NCBI GenBank assembly: GCA_902388495.1
Contig: CABMPP010000011.1
Location: 39,694 to 103,693 of the forward strand
DNA from: an uncultured Bacteroides sp.
GTDB taxonomy: Bacteria; Bacteroidota; Bacteroidia; Bacteroidales; Bacteroidaceae
Length of the DNA: 64,000 nt
Direction: 5' to 3'
Of this stretch, positions 25,489-33,023 are shown piece by piece (position 1 is the first letter of the stretch; each line of letters opens with the position of its first letter). The notes under the pieces were generated by a model. That model worked only from the letters and a program-made list of their open reading frames with translations. It was not told where the DNA came from and did no database searches. Position numbers and translations under genes: made by a program.

Positions 25489-25536
25489 CTTTGTTAACCT
25501 GCCTGCTCGGTCTGTGAAGATATAGCGGGCAAACAT

Positions 25537-25667
25537 GGGAGCGTAGCTCAGTGGATAGAGCGCCGTGTGTGGTGGAAGGTTGGGAGTTCGAGTCTCTCAA
25601 GTAGATTCTTAGCTTAACGGGAGAGCACCACAAGCGGAGGTCGGTGGTTCGAATCCACCCGTTTCCA
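25537..25667 (+). tRNA. composite tRNA-like element (fused or interrupted tRNA)
   Basis: The 5' acceptor GGGAGCG pairs with the distant 3' CGTTTCC, and the outer ends have a D-arm (GCTC/GAGC) and a T-arm (GGTGG-TTCGAAT-CCACC). Between them lie a second T-arm-like hairpin (GGGAG-TTCGAGT-CTCTC) and a second D-arm-like hairpin (GCTT...GAGC). The would-be anticodon arms (CCG..TGTGG / CCACA..CGG) pair across the insert. It may be two tandem tRNAs fused by deletion or one interrupted tRNA. No reliable anticodon can be given. Confidence 0.5.
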
Positions 25668-25678
25668 CAAGCCTTTGA

Positions 25679-25865
25679 ATGGACGAAGCAGAAGTAGAAA
25701 CAAACAGGCTTATATAGTTTACGGGCTGCCAAAATATACGGCTATACACGACGGAAAGACGCCGAAGAACTATATGAGTGTTTCTATGAAGTAGCGGAAG
25801 AGTTGTTGTTTAGCCCCGAAGAATCCGCTTCGGGGCTTTTATTTGACAATTATTTAAAATGTTGA
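25679..25865 (+). pseudogene. possible frameshifted small gene
   Basis: An ATG at 25679 opens MDEAEVETNRL and stops at once, but the +1 frame continues YSLRAAKIYGYTRRKDAEEL, which looks like real protein. The frame then runs through a strong terminator to 25865. It may be a decayed gene or need a +1 shift. Weak evidence. Confidence 0.25.
25812..25840 (+). terminator. rho-independent terminator
   Basis: AGCCCCGAAG pairs with CTTCGGGGCT around a 6-nt loop, followed by TTTT. It ends the exonuclease/HNH block before the replication genes. Confidence 0.88.
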
Positions 25866-25868
25866 TAT

Positions 25869-26162
25869 ATGAGACAGATAAGTAAAAAACAAGCCCAGCG
25901 AAATAGTGAGGTAGCGAAAATAAAGAAAGCATTGTCTCCTTATTGTACTATTTGTGGTAAACCAATGTCCGATGCTGCCCATTTGGTTCCGAAATCGGAA
26001 TATCCAGAACATTACACCAATCCTCTCAATATCGTCGGATTGTGCCGTGAATGTCATAACAAGTACGACAATAATTTGTCTTTTAGACAAAAGCAAAAGC
26101 GGCTGATTGAGCGTGTGAAGTCTTTTGATGAATGTGCGGCAAATAGATATTTTCACTTATGA
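25869..26162 (+). CDS. HNH-like zinc endonuclease (97 aa)
   Basis: CTICGKPMSDAAHLVPKSEY followed by NIVGLCRECHNKYDN forms an HNH/NinG-like nuclease core with two CxxC pairs. Its stop overlaps the start of the replication initiator. A role in recombination or replication intermediates is plausible. Confidence 0.72.
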   Translation: MRQISKKQAQRNSEVAKIKKALSPYCTICGKPMSDAAHLVPKSEYPEHYTNPLNIVGLCRECHNKYDNNLSFRQKQKRLIERVKSFDECAANRYFHL

Positions 26163-27100
26163 ATAGCTATCAACTAATATCCAAACTTCGAAAAGTTCGG
26201 GATGACACTTACCTTACTACCGCCTCGCAAGCCTTGTACCATGAGCTTGTTGCGATATGTAATGAAATGAAGTGGAAGGATGTGTTTTTTGTCCGTAGTA
26301 ATGTTCTCTGCGGTAATTTAGATATGTCTGATAATACTTTGCGTAAATCCAGAAGTAGTTTAGCTGCTTCTGGTCTTATTTATTATGAAACAAGTAAAGA
26401 CAAGCGTATAGGATGTTATTACTCATTCGTTAAGAAATTGAGTAACGACATTGTATCATCCGCAGAATCATCCGCAATATCATCCTTAAAAACTGCGGAT
26501 GATATTGCGGATCATATTAAGGATGAAGATATAGATAACCGTGAAGGCCGATTTATCAATGATATTCCGGGATCATCCTCAATATCATCCGCAGAATCAC
26601 CCGCAAAAATTGCGGATGATAAAAAAGATACATCCTCAATATCATCCGCAAATTTTGAGTATGAAACGGAAATTCCACCTATTATAGATATTAAAACTAT
26701 AAACAAAGGAGAGAGTCTCGCGCATACGCACGAGAGTCCCCCACCCAAGAAGGCTAAGTCTTCTCGCAAAAAAGAGGGTGATGAGAAGCCTCTGGTATTC
26801 CCTTTCACCTCACTGCGTTTCATGTCCACTTGGGAGGCTCTTCGTAATACACCGAAGTGGAAGAAGAAAATGAACTTGGCCCTCCAGATGTCACTAAACA
26901 AACTCGGAAAGTTTGAAGAGGAGTTTGCCATTGAACTAATGGATCGTGCTATTGAATCAGATTGGACTGGGGTGGTATTTCCTGGCACTGAACAAAAATA
27001 TAAAGAATGGCTAAATCGAAAACATGGAAACAATAGGAAACTTGTTAGCAAATCAGAAGAAGAATCCGCTGGTATCAAGTCAATTACCTTTGGCGGGTAA
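26159..27100 (+). CDS. phage replication initiator (O-like) with embedded iterons
   Basis: This 313-residue protein has an N-terminal winged-helix-like domain (about 1-95), a Ser/Ala/Asp-rich linker (about 98-195) and a C-terminal domain like those of DnaD/O-type proteins (SLRFMSTWEALRNTPKWKKK). The linker DNA contains repeated ATCATCCGCA boxes, as the lambda O gene contains its origin. The DnaC-like loader follows in an overlapping frame. Together they would open the origin and load the host helicase. Confidence 0.72.
   Translation: MNSYQLISKLRKVRDDTYLTTASQALYHELVAICNEMKWKDVFFVRSNVLCGNLDMSDNTLRKSRSSLAASGLIYYETSKDKRIGCYYSFVKKLSNDIVSSAESSAISSLKTADDIADHIKDEDIDNREGRFINDIPGSSSISSAESPAKIADDKKDTSSISSANFEYETEIPPIIDIKTINKGESLAHTHESPPPKKAKSSRKKEGDEKPLVFPFTSLRFMSTWEALRNTPKWKKKMNLALQMSLNKLGKFEEEFAIELMDRAIESDWTGVVFPGTEQKYKEWLNRKHGNNRKLVSKSEEESAGIKSITFGG
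26455..26650. repeat. iterons of probable prophage replication origin
   Basis: Six exact ATCATCCGCA boxes occur: + strand at 26455, 26467, 26584 and 26641; minus strand at 26494 and 26611. Near copies lie at 26479, 26506, 26572 and 26596. Neighbouring copies are 12 bp apart (26455/26467/26479, 26494/26506, 26572/26584/26596). The array lies within the initiator gene, the arrangement of lambda-type origins. Confidence 0.78.
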
Positions 27101-27725
27101 ATCTATACAGCAACAATGGAGTAATGAGAAAATAAATGCTTATTGGAAACGTGAGTTTGTTGCATCCATAAAGTCTGTCTCACCAAGTTTTACAGTAGAC
27201 GATAGCAACCGATTATTACTCAATGCTATTTATCGCTGGATGTGGAAAATGACTGGTACTCTTGACGTAACCAAAGGGATATTGCTTCATGGCCCTATTG
27301 GAGTCGGAAAATCCACATTGTTGAAAGGTATGCAACATTATGCTGCAAAGGTCGCCAGATATTGTATCTGTGATAAGAATACCTGTGATACTTTTCAATT
27401 TATAAGTGCTGCCGAGATTGCCTTACAATTTGCAGAAAAGGGCATAACCTGTTTGAATAGATATACGGATAGAGGGTGTATGCATCATCTTGCTATTGAT
27501 GAGGTAGGACGGGAGCCTATGGAATCTAAATATTTTGGCACCGGCATCAATGTTATACAAACTGTTCTTCAACTCAGATATGAACAGAGGTATGATTTTT
27601 ATACTCATATTACTACAAATCTAGATCCTAATACTGAGTTTTCTTCATATTACGAGTCTTACGTCACTGATCGAGTAAAAGAAATGTTCAACGTAATCAA
27701 AATGGAAGGAAAGAGTAGAAGATGA
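27024..27725 (+). CDS. DnaC-like helicase loader ATPase
   Basis: This 233-residue AAA+ protein has Walker A GPIGVGKST (near residue 94), Walker B LAIDEVG (near 157), a sensor Asn in THITTNLDP and an Arg-containing C-terminus (VTDRVKEMFN). Phage loaders of this type deliver the host DnaB helicase to the origin. It overlaps the initiator gene by 77 bp in another frame. Confidence 0.82.
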   Translation: METIGNLLANQKKNPLVSSQLPLAGKSIQQQWSNEKINAYWKREFVASIKSVSPSFTVDDSNRLLLNAIYRWMWKMTGTLDVTKGILLHGPIGVGKSTLLKGMQHYAAKVARYCICDKNTCDTFQFISAAEIALQFAEKGITCLNRYTDRGCMHHLAIDEVGREPMESKYFGTGINVIQTVLQLRYEQRYDFYTHITTNLDPNTEFSSYYESYVTDRVKEMFNVIKMEGKSRR

Positions 27726-27832
27726 AAGACCTCAAACTTGTTGCGACTATCCTGTCCGTATTGGCAGCATACGTTGCTTTTTATTTTATCTGTTATTGGA
27801 TAGCGGACTATTGTTTAAGAACTTATTTATAA
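27722..27832 (+). CDS. 36-residue membrane peptide
   Basis: MKDLKLVATILSVLAAYVAF begins a single hydrophobic helix. Its ATG overlaps the stop of the helicase loader (ATGA), supporting translation. Function unknown. Confidence 0.5.
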   Translation: MKDLKLVATILSVLAAYVAFYFICYWIADYCLRTYL

Positions 27833-27843
27833 AAACAAGAATT

Positions 27844-28077
27844 ATGAGTAAGATATTGAAGCAAGGTGAGATCTATAAGTATCCCAAGGGTACCAAGGTT
27901 AGAATCAAAGATAATGTACAATGTCATCAGCAATACCATGATGGCGGTACTCTTATCTTTCAAGAACGGAAAGATGTACATAAGGGGGAATATCGTGTAG
28001 GTATTCAAGTAGAATTAGGAGTTTGTTTCGATTTTCACCCAGATGATTACGAATTGATTAAACTGAAACAAAAATGA
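27844..28077 (+). CDS. small beta-rich protein, unknown function
   Basis: This 77-residue protein (MSKILKQGEIYKYPKGTKVR) looks like a small SH3/KOW-like barrel. The start at 27844 follows AGAATTATG. A frame extended to 27796 overlaps the membrane peptide gene and is rejected. Confidence 0.55.
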   Translation: MSKILKQGEIYKYPKGTKVRIKDNVQCHQQYHDGGTLIFQERKDVHKGEYRVGIQVELGVCFDFHPDDYELIKLKQK

Positions 28078-28080
28078 GCC

Positions 28081-28326
28081 ATGAGAATAAAATTAAAAAG
28101 TAAATACATCAAAATGGACTTTGACACCAAGGATATCAAGATGATATCTATTCCATCAAAGCCACATTATCACCAAGTAGATTTATGCTTGACCGATAAG
28201 GACGAAAAATCAATGAACGTATGTATTGCGTCACTCGATTTTTGTTCATCCAATAATTTCGAGGATGCACAGAAGCTCGGCGAAGAGATAGCTCGGAGAT
28301 GGAATGAGTGTACTGATAAAAAGTAA
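28081..28326 (+). CDS. hypothetical protein (81 aa)
   Basis: A small alpha/beta protein ending FEDAQKLGEEIARRWNECT. It follows the previous stop by 3 bp. No family recognised. Confidence 0.55.
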   Translation: MRIKLKSKYIKMDFDTKDIKMISIPSKPHYHQVDLCLTDKDEKSMNVCIASLDFCSSNNFEDAQKLGEEIARRWNECTDKK

Positions 28327-28338
28327 TTCAGAAAAAAG

Positions 28339-28620
28339 ATGAATACAACAGCAGAAGAATATTTGGAAGAGCGAACAGAGTGGTTTGAAGCTGTTCAGGA
28401 AGATTTAATAGCCCCAAGCCATGCAAGAATTGCTATTGCAATGGCACGGTTGGCGATGAAGGAAAAAGCTATTGAATCTTATATCGAAAATTGCGAGTAC
28501 AAATCAGATTGGTGTTGCGGTTGTGCGGAAGCTCGTGGAGCAATCCTTTCTGAACCGGATGTATGTATGGGTAGGGATTGCCCTTATGTTAAAGGATTTA
28601 TTGAAAAACTTAATTCATAA
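28339..28620 (+). CDS. Cys-rich small protein, paralogue 1
   Basis: This 93-residue protein has a helical N-terminus and a C-terminal module KAIESYIENCEYKSDWCCGC with CMGRDC and FIEKL. The next gene carries a similar module (KAIEAYKNACRFGSSGCC...CDCDELKDFINEL), so the two are paralogues. The cysteines suggest a metal site. Confidence 0.58.
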   Translation: MNTTAEEYLEERTEWFEAVQEDLIAPSHARIAIAMARLAMKEKAIESYIENCEYKSDWCCGCAEARGAILSEPDVCMGRDCPYVKGFIEKLNS

Positions 28621-28630
28621 TTGAATAAAG

Positions 28631-28945
28631 ATGAATAAATCAGAAGAATATATCGAGAATGAGAGCTTTGTGGTAGTCAATCCTGATTATCCAGTTATCT
28701 CAAAAGAAAATGCTCTTAAAGCCGTAGATATGGCACGTGAAGAAGGCGCCAACAATCTGATTGAACAGTCAGTATTCAATGGGCACATGAAATATCAACA
28801 GGGAATGGACTTCATGAAGCAAAAAGCTATTGAAGCGTATAAAAACGCTTGTCGCTTTGGTTCGTCCGGCTGTTGCCAGATTAAAAAAGATGCTGGTAAG
28901 TGTGACTGTGACGAGTTGAAAGATTTTATTAATGAATTAGCGTAA
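28631..28945 (+). CDS. Cys-rich small protein, paralogue 2
   Basis: This 104-residue protein shares the C-terminal KAIEAYKNAC...CC...C.C module with the gene just upstream, with a different N-terminus. It is directly followed by copy B of the 88-bp repeat. Confidence 0.58.
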   Translation: MNKSEEYIENESFVVVNPDYPVISKENALKAVDMAREEGANNLIEQSVFNGHMKYQQGMDFMKQKAIEAYKNACRFGSSGCCQIKKDAGKCDCDELKDFINELA

Positions 28946-28949
28946 AACG

Positions 28950-29037
28950 ATATAGAAACGAGCCAATAACGGATGGACCGGTAGGAATCCGGCAATTAAA
29001 TAGATGTTCACCCATCATGAGGCTCTTAACAAGTAGA
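28950..29037 (+). repeat. 88-bp structured repeat, copy B
   Basis: Identical over 88 bp to 21096-21183, 7854 bp upstream. As in copy A it starts just after a stop codon and ends 3 bp before the next ATG, with the same predicted three-way junction. Confidence 0.9.
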
Positions 29038-29040
29038 TAA

Positions 29041-29289
29041 ATGAAAAAATTAGAGCATATTTCCATCATTGATTTCTGTTATTGGAGGCTTGAAGAACTA
29101 AATAAAAAGCTATCTTATCCCCAATCGCCAATAGAAGCAGCAATTGATAACGCTTGTGGATATGACCGGATGAAGGAGCTGAAAGATGATGCGATATCTC
29201 TTGTAGAGCAAATTATTGAAAGCAAGAAAGCTATTGATGTTGATTATACTGGTGATAATGCATTTCTTGAAAAATTGAAAAGTAATTAA
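29041..29289 (+). CDS. hypothetical helical protein (82 aa)
   Basis: A helical protein (FCYWRLEELNKKLSY...MKELKDDAISLVEQIIESKK) whose start directly follows repeat copy B, as the zinc-finger-like gene follows copy A. Function unknown. Confidence 0.55.
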   Translation: MKKLEHISIIDFCYWRLEELNKKLSYPQSPIEAAIDNACGYDRMKELKDDAISLVEQIIESKKAIDVDYTGDNAFLEKLKSN

Positions 29290-29332
29290 CCCTTTAAAAT
29301 GAAATACCAAAACATTCCAAGTATCTACCCCG

Positions 29333-30307
29333 GTCCAGCCCCGCCAGGCGAGGAAGGACTACATTAACCACTTCCGCCAGGAGAAGCCTTTAGAAGGTAT
29401 ATACTTCACTGGCTTCATTCGGGAAGTTTTGGAAAAACGATCTCGACGCAAGTCAAAGGACTATGCTGCCGTCTACGATGCTATTATCAAGCATATTGAT
29501 AACTTCTCTGAAGAGTTTGATTGCGACATATTCACGAACTCTATTACTGCGGAGTTCTTGGATGATTTCATCATCTACCTGGAAGACCAGGGACTAAGGC
29601 ATAACACAATTGTTGGGTATATCCAAAAGATTCAATCACTTGTTCGACGGGCCAGCCAGTATAACTATGCAGTAGATACGACCTACGATGAGATTGATTT
29701 ACGGGAGGAGCCGACAAATGCGGTGTTTCTTTCGATGAATGAGATTACGCGTATCTACTATTACAAGTTTTTGAAGCAGGATAAGCGGAAAGCTAAGGAA
29801 CGCATCCGGGACTTATTTGTTATCGGTTGCCTTACCGCCTTACGCTATTCTGATTATTCTACCCTTACAGCAGATAACTTACAGCAAGGCTATATTGTGA
29901 AGCGGACAAAGAAGACTAACGTTGATGTCAAGGTGCCGGCCCATGACTACGTATTGGAGATATTCGAGAAATATCATGGACTGATTCCAAGTGGCTTGTG
30001 CATTCAGTACTTCAACAAGTACCTGAAGGTAATAATGCGCGAAATCGGTCTGACGGATAAGATCACCTATTCATATACCCAGGGTGGGAAGCTAATCACT
30101 GTCACTCGTGAGAAGTGGGAATTAATTAGTAGTCATACAGCGAGAAGAAGCGCTGCAACCAATATGTATCTGACCGGTCGCATGAAGACCTTTGAGATTA
30201 TGAAACTCACCGGGCACCGGTCCGAACAGAATTTCTTCCGCTACATACGTTTGACATCGGAAGATACGGCACGTGCCATATCTGGTGATAGTTTTTGGAG
30301 GAAATAA
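29333..30307 (+). CDS. int: tyrosine recombinase (integrase), start unresolved
   Basis: This protein (324 residues from 29333) has an SAM-like core-binding domain (about 30-115) and the catalytic domain with Arg in TALRYSDYSTL, HTARRS, TGHRSEQ and the Tyr in FFRYIRLT. Phage integrases of this type recombine attP with a tRNA-linked attB. The coding pattern extends upstream of the first usual start (TTG at 29429) through QARKDYINHFRQEK, with no ATG or GTG. The frame opens after a stop at 29300. I place the start at GTC 29333; a 1-bp shift from ATG 29299 is the alternative. Confidence 0.85.
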   Translation, partial: VQPRQARKDYINHFRQEKPLEGIYFTGFIREVLEKRSRRKSKDYAAVYDAIIKHIDNFSEEFDCDIFTNSITAEFLDDFIIYLEDQGLRHNTIVGYIQKIQSLVRRASQYNYAVDTTYDEIDLREEPTNAVFLSMNEITRIYYYKFLKQDKRKAKERIRDLFVIGCLTALRYSDYSTLTADNLQQGYIVKRTKKTNVDVKVPAHDYVLEIFEKYHGLIPSGLCIQYFNKYLKVIMREIGLTDKITYSYTQGGKLITVTREKWELISSHTARRSAATNMYLTGRMKTFEIMKLTGHRSEQNFFRYIRLTSEDTARAISGDSFWRK

Positions 30308-30324
30308 TCAATAATTTAAAAACA

Positions 30325-30696
30325 ATGAGAATAATAAAATTTAGAGGAAAGAGCCTTATAAATAACAGTTGGATAGATGGCTCTCTCGCATTAGAAGGAG
30401 AAAATGCCTATATAAGTTATGGTACAGTTGATTTCTCTGAAGTTGCTCCTACAACAGTGGAACAATTTACCGGACTACTTGATAAGGCTGGTAAGGAAAT
30501 CTATGAAGGTGATATTATCGAATGCAACGGAGATATTTGTAAGGTCGTATATAGCGCACATTATGCCGGATTTGCACTTGATAAAAAAGGTTGGGCATAT
30601 CTCCATTTCTTTGGAGAAGCATTTAGCAATTATGATTGCCTTGTTATTGGAAACATACACGATAATATTGAATTGTTGAAAGGAGGCGAACTATGA
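30325..30696 (+). CDS. YopX-like phage protein
   Basis: This 123-residue protein has the YopX family pattern: IIKFRGK at the start, EQFTGLLDKAGKEIYEGDII, and VIGNIHDNIELL at the end. Function is unknown though the family is widespread in Gram-positive and Bacteroides phages. The stop overlaps the start of the MazG-like gene. Confidence 0.85.
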   Translation: MRIIKFRGKSLINNSWIDGSLALEGENAYISYGTVDFSEVAPTTVEQFTGLLDKAGKEIYEGDIIECNGDICKVVYSAHYAGFALDKKGWAYLHFFGEAFSNYDCLVIGNIHDNIELLKGGEL

Positions 30697-31223
30697 ATTT
30701 GAACCACTTACGCGACTGCGCTTATAAGTGCGCTTGCGATCATGGATTCCATGATGAAGAATTAAGTAACGAACACTGTATCATGTTAGTGATTACTGAA
30801 CTATCAGAATCCGTGGAAGCAGATAGAAAGAATCATTATTGTGAAACAGATAAGTGCAAGAGGCTACTTTCCTTAGGAAAAGAATTTGATTACGTATTCT
30901 GCAATTTCATTAAAGATACAGTAGAGGATGAGCTTGCTGATACTTGTATACGCCTATTTGATTTGGCCGGTCTGAGAAATCTCAATCTTAACAGGTTTGC
31001 CTTTGTTAATGTGGTTTCAAAGAAAAAGACCTTTACGGAAAACATCTATGCTATTGTAAAAGACATAATGAACTATAAATACTCATTGGAAGAGCAGGTT
31101 AATTATGCGATTACACAAGTGTTCTCCTTTGCAGATATACTTGGAATAGACTTGCTTTGGCATATCGAGAAAAAGATGGCGTACAATGAATTACGCCCTA
31201 AGTTACATGGAAAGAAATACTAA
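30693..31223 (+). CDS. MazG-like nucleotide pyrophosphohydrolase
   Basis: This 176-residue all-alpha protein has the metal-binding motif ITELSESVEADR and EDELADTCIRLFDLA, typical of phage MazG-like enzymes that hydrolyse (d)NTPs or ppGpp. A strong Shine-Dalgarno AAAGGAGG (30679-30686) precedes the ATG by 6 bp and lies inside the YopX gene. Confidence 0.78.
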   Translation: MNLNHLRDCAYKCACDHGFHDEELSNEHCIMLVITELSESVEADRKNHYCETDKCKRLLSLGKEFDYVFCNFIKDTVEDELADTCIRLFDLAGLRNLNLNRFAFVNVVSKKKTFTENIYAIVKDIMNYKYSLEEQVNYAITQVFSFADILGIDLLWHIEKKMAYNELRPKLHGKKY

Positions 31224-31226
31224 GTC

Positions 31227-31424
31227 ATGAAAGTAGAAGATTTGCATATAGGAATGAAGGTAGTAGAATTGCTGCCTTCCCCACAGGGAATAAGAGAAAC
31301 GATCCCAATGGATGTCGTAGCCATATTCAAAGACGGAGACATCTATCTCGACTTTGAAGGCAATGAGGGGGATGTTTGGGAAGCGAAAGCAAAGGATCTG
31401 AAACAAATAAATGTTAGAGAATGA
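31227..31424 (+). CDS. hypothetical small protein (65 aa)
   Basis: A small beta-rich protein (MKVEDLHIGMKVVELL), reminiscent of short barrel proteins. It overlaps the next start by 4 bp. Function unknown. Confidence 0.55.
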   Translation: MKVEDLHIGMKVVELLPSPQGIRETIPMDVVAIFKDGDIYLDFEGNEGDVWEAKAKDLKQINVRE

Positions 31425-31834
31425 GAGCAGTAGATAAGAAACTAAAGCGTAATAAACAAGCCCTTCCTGATGATCGTAAGAAAGTCGATACTTCTGTCAA
31501 TGGAGACGCTGAACGTCTTGTGGAGGAGCACAGAAAGACTGAGAAGAAGTTATTCCCGTTGCGTATAGACCACCGGACTACTATCTATGTGACGAAAGAC
31601 AAACTCACTTCTGAATATGTGGAGCAATATAAGAAACGGATGAGTATTCAGGATGAATCTTGCCTAAAAAGGCCGATGAAGGGATTATCTAAGAATAACC
31701 TGTATAACCTCTATATCACTCAAGGAAAGACACTCCAAGAAACTGCTGATGCTATAGGAGTATGTAGCAGAACTATTGCGTATCACTTGCAGAAATATGG
31801 AATTAATAAAAAGAAGAATGGAAAAGATAATTGA
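31421..31834 (+). CDS. HTH-containing phage protein
   Basis: This 137-residue basic protein has a C-terminal helix-turn-helix (LYITQGKTLQETADAIGVCSRTIAYHLQKYGI) suited to DNA binding. The N-terminal half is charged and undefined. A regulatory or packaging-recognition role is possible. Confidence 0.62.
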   Translation: MRAVDKKLKRNKQALPDDRKKVDTSVNGDAERLVEEHRKTEKKLFPLRIDHRTTIYVTKDKLTSEYVEQYKKRMSIQDESCLKRPMKGLSKNNLYNLYITQGKTLQETADAIGVCSRTIAYHLQKYGINKKKNGKDN

Positions 31835-31994
31835 TAACAACGTACATTATGACGCAATGAGAATGGCTTTGAAAGTGGAGTTCCTTGCAAATAGTGAGGA
31901 ACTCTTTTTATATGTTGGTGCTCTCTATGCTGCTATGATGTGGGGTAGGGGGATTGATGAAAAGAGCAAGGCTACTGATGTTCCAGGGGAATAA
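31818..31994 (+). CDS. small helical protein, unknown function
   Basis: This 58-residue protein starts MEKIIDNNVHYDAMRMALKV and overlaps the HTH gene by 17 bp. An upstream start at 31797 or 31776 is possible. It has one amphipathic or membrane-prone helix. Confidence 0.5.
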   Translation: MEKIIDNNVHYDAMRMALKVEFLANSEELFLYVGALYAAMMWGRGIDEKSKATDVPGE

Positions 31995-32106
31995 AGAAAG
32001 GGAACCAAGCGCACGACCACCCAATTCCCCTTCATATGATGGAGAATCTCTTCTCCTCACACGATTATGATGCAAATATACTATTTACTTTTAAAATAAT
32101 CGTGCT
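31995..32106 (+). promoter_or_regulatory. leader region with CACACGATTATG and ATCGTG motifs
   Basis: This gap holds a leader motif CACACGATTATG whose ATG opens no long frame, followed by an AT-rich stretch and ATAATCGTGCT just before the next ATG (AATCGTG is the reverse of CACGATT). No gene is seen. Confidence 0.35.
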
Positions 32107-32541
32107 ATGCAAAAAGAATTTTCAGCAGTTGTAGAGCTTAAATCTATCAGAGAACAGAAGTCGAGACTTTCAGAGAGAGAACAAGAACTATCAGAGCCTC
32201 TATTACATGACTATTCGCTTATTGAGGAGATATACTCTTGGTTCAAAGAAATGCTCTCCGGGTTATTGTTGCCTCCATGTGTGGATAGTCCAACACAGAG
32301 AAAGAAGTTCATCTTCATAATCCTTTTCCTGTATTCTCCCAGTACGCTGGCAGGCGGTAAGATGAAAGTAGGGTTGAGGGATAAGATAGCGGAAGTTACC
32401 GGATGTACCGGTTCTTTAATTTCTCACAATTGCGAAGATGTGACGTTTTTCTATCAGCAGTATAAATCCCATAGGCAGGATATAGACTATCTTTACACCG
32501 AAATTATTAATCGGTTAAAAATCAAAGGGCTAATCAAGTGA
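32107..32541 (+). CDS. conserved phage protein, possible late regulator (144 aa)
   Basis: A helical N-terminus is followed by the stretch KKFIFIILFLYSPSTLAGGK and a segment (GLRDKIAEVTGCTGSLISHN) that could be a helix-turn-helix. Similar sequences recur in Bacteroides phages and conjugative elements. It is followed by a terminator. Function not established. Confidence 0.55.
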   Translation: MQKEFSAVVELKSIREQKSRLSEREQELSEPLLHDYSLIEEIYSWFKEMLSGLLLPPCVDSPTQRKKFIFIILFLYSPSTLAGGKMKVGLRDKIAEVTGCTGSLISHNCEDVTFFYQQYKSHRQDIDYLYTEIINRLKIKGLIK

Positions 32542-32570
32542 AAGCCGGAGTTTAGCGCTCCGGCTTATTT
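32542..32570. terminator. terminator between converging genes
   Basis: AAGCCGGAG pairs with CTCCGGCTT around a 7-nt loop, followed by a T-rich run. It lies at the end of the rightward block and overlaps the end of the leftward 70-residue gene. Confidence 0.8.
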
Positions 32571-32764
32571 ATTAATACTGATTTTATTTCGCTAGCTGCT
32601 TTTAAAGCATTATCTATATTTCGAAAAAGATTATAATCGGAAAGCGTGTTTTCGTTCCCATCATATACAATTGGCATTGGATGAATACTAATTATCGCAT
32701 TTTTCTCTGTAAGAGTCAGATAGTAATAGGTTTCTCCTATTATTGGAATAAAATGTTGTGCCAT
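32552..32764 (-). CDS. small protein cotranscribed with the XRE repressor
   Basis: This 70-residue leftward protein (MAQHFIPIIGETYYYLTL) lies 4 bp downstream of the XRE gene. It appears to be a small alpha/beta domain. It could be an antirepressor or accessory to the repressor; no family recognised. Confidence 0.55.
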   Translation of the reverse strand: MAQHFIPIIGETYYYLTLTEKNAIISIHPMPIVYDGNENTLSDYNLFRNIDNALKAASEIKSVLINKPER

Positions 32765-32768
32765 ATAT

Positions 32769-33023
32769 TTATTCTCCTTTCTCTATTTTGATCTTCTTTC
32801 CACAGTGAGGGCAAGTGATAGTATGCTCCTCTTTTTCTTCTCCTATCAATTCAGTGATAGGCACATTGAGAACGCTGGCAATCTTTAGAAGATTATCCAA
32901 AGAAGGTGAAGACTTTCCGGTTACAATGTTGCTGACAGCCACCTTTGAGATACCAACTTGTTCAGCGAGCCACGCAGAAGTAACATTGCGTTCACTCATA
33001 AATTCTTTTATTCGTAAGTCCAT
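32769..33023 (-). CDS. XRE-family repressor with C-terminal zinc ribbon
   Basis: This 84-residue protein has an XRE HTH (SAWLAEQVGISKVAVSNIVTG) and a C-terminal CPHCGKKI half zinc ribbon. It is leftward inside rightward phage genes and faces a region full of TGATAAAG repeats, so it likely controls a second regulatory switch in the prophage. Confidence 0.82.
   Translation of the reverse strand: MDLRIKEFMSERNVTSAWLAEQVGISKVAVSNIVTGKSSPSLDNLLKIASVLNVPITELIGEEKEEHTITCPHCGKKIKIEKGE

Noticed and set aside
21096..29037. 88-bp repeats as ends of an insertion sequence
   Set aside because: They are direct, lack a transposase between them, and both copies sit in the same gene-boundary context. A recombination-site role is kept as an alternative in the findings.
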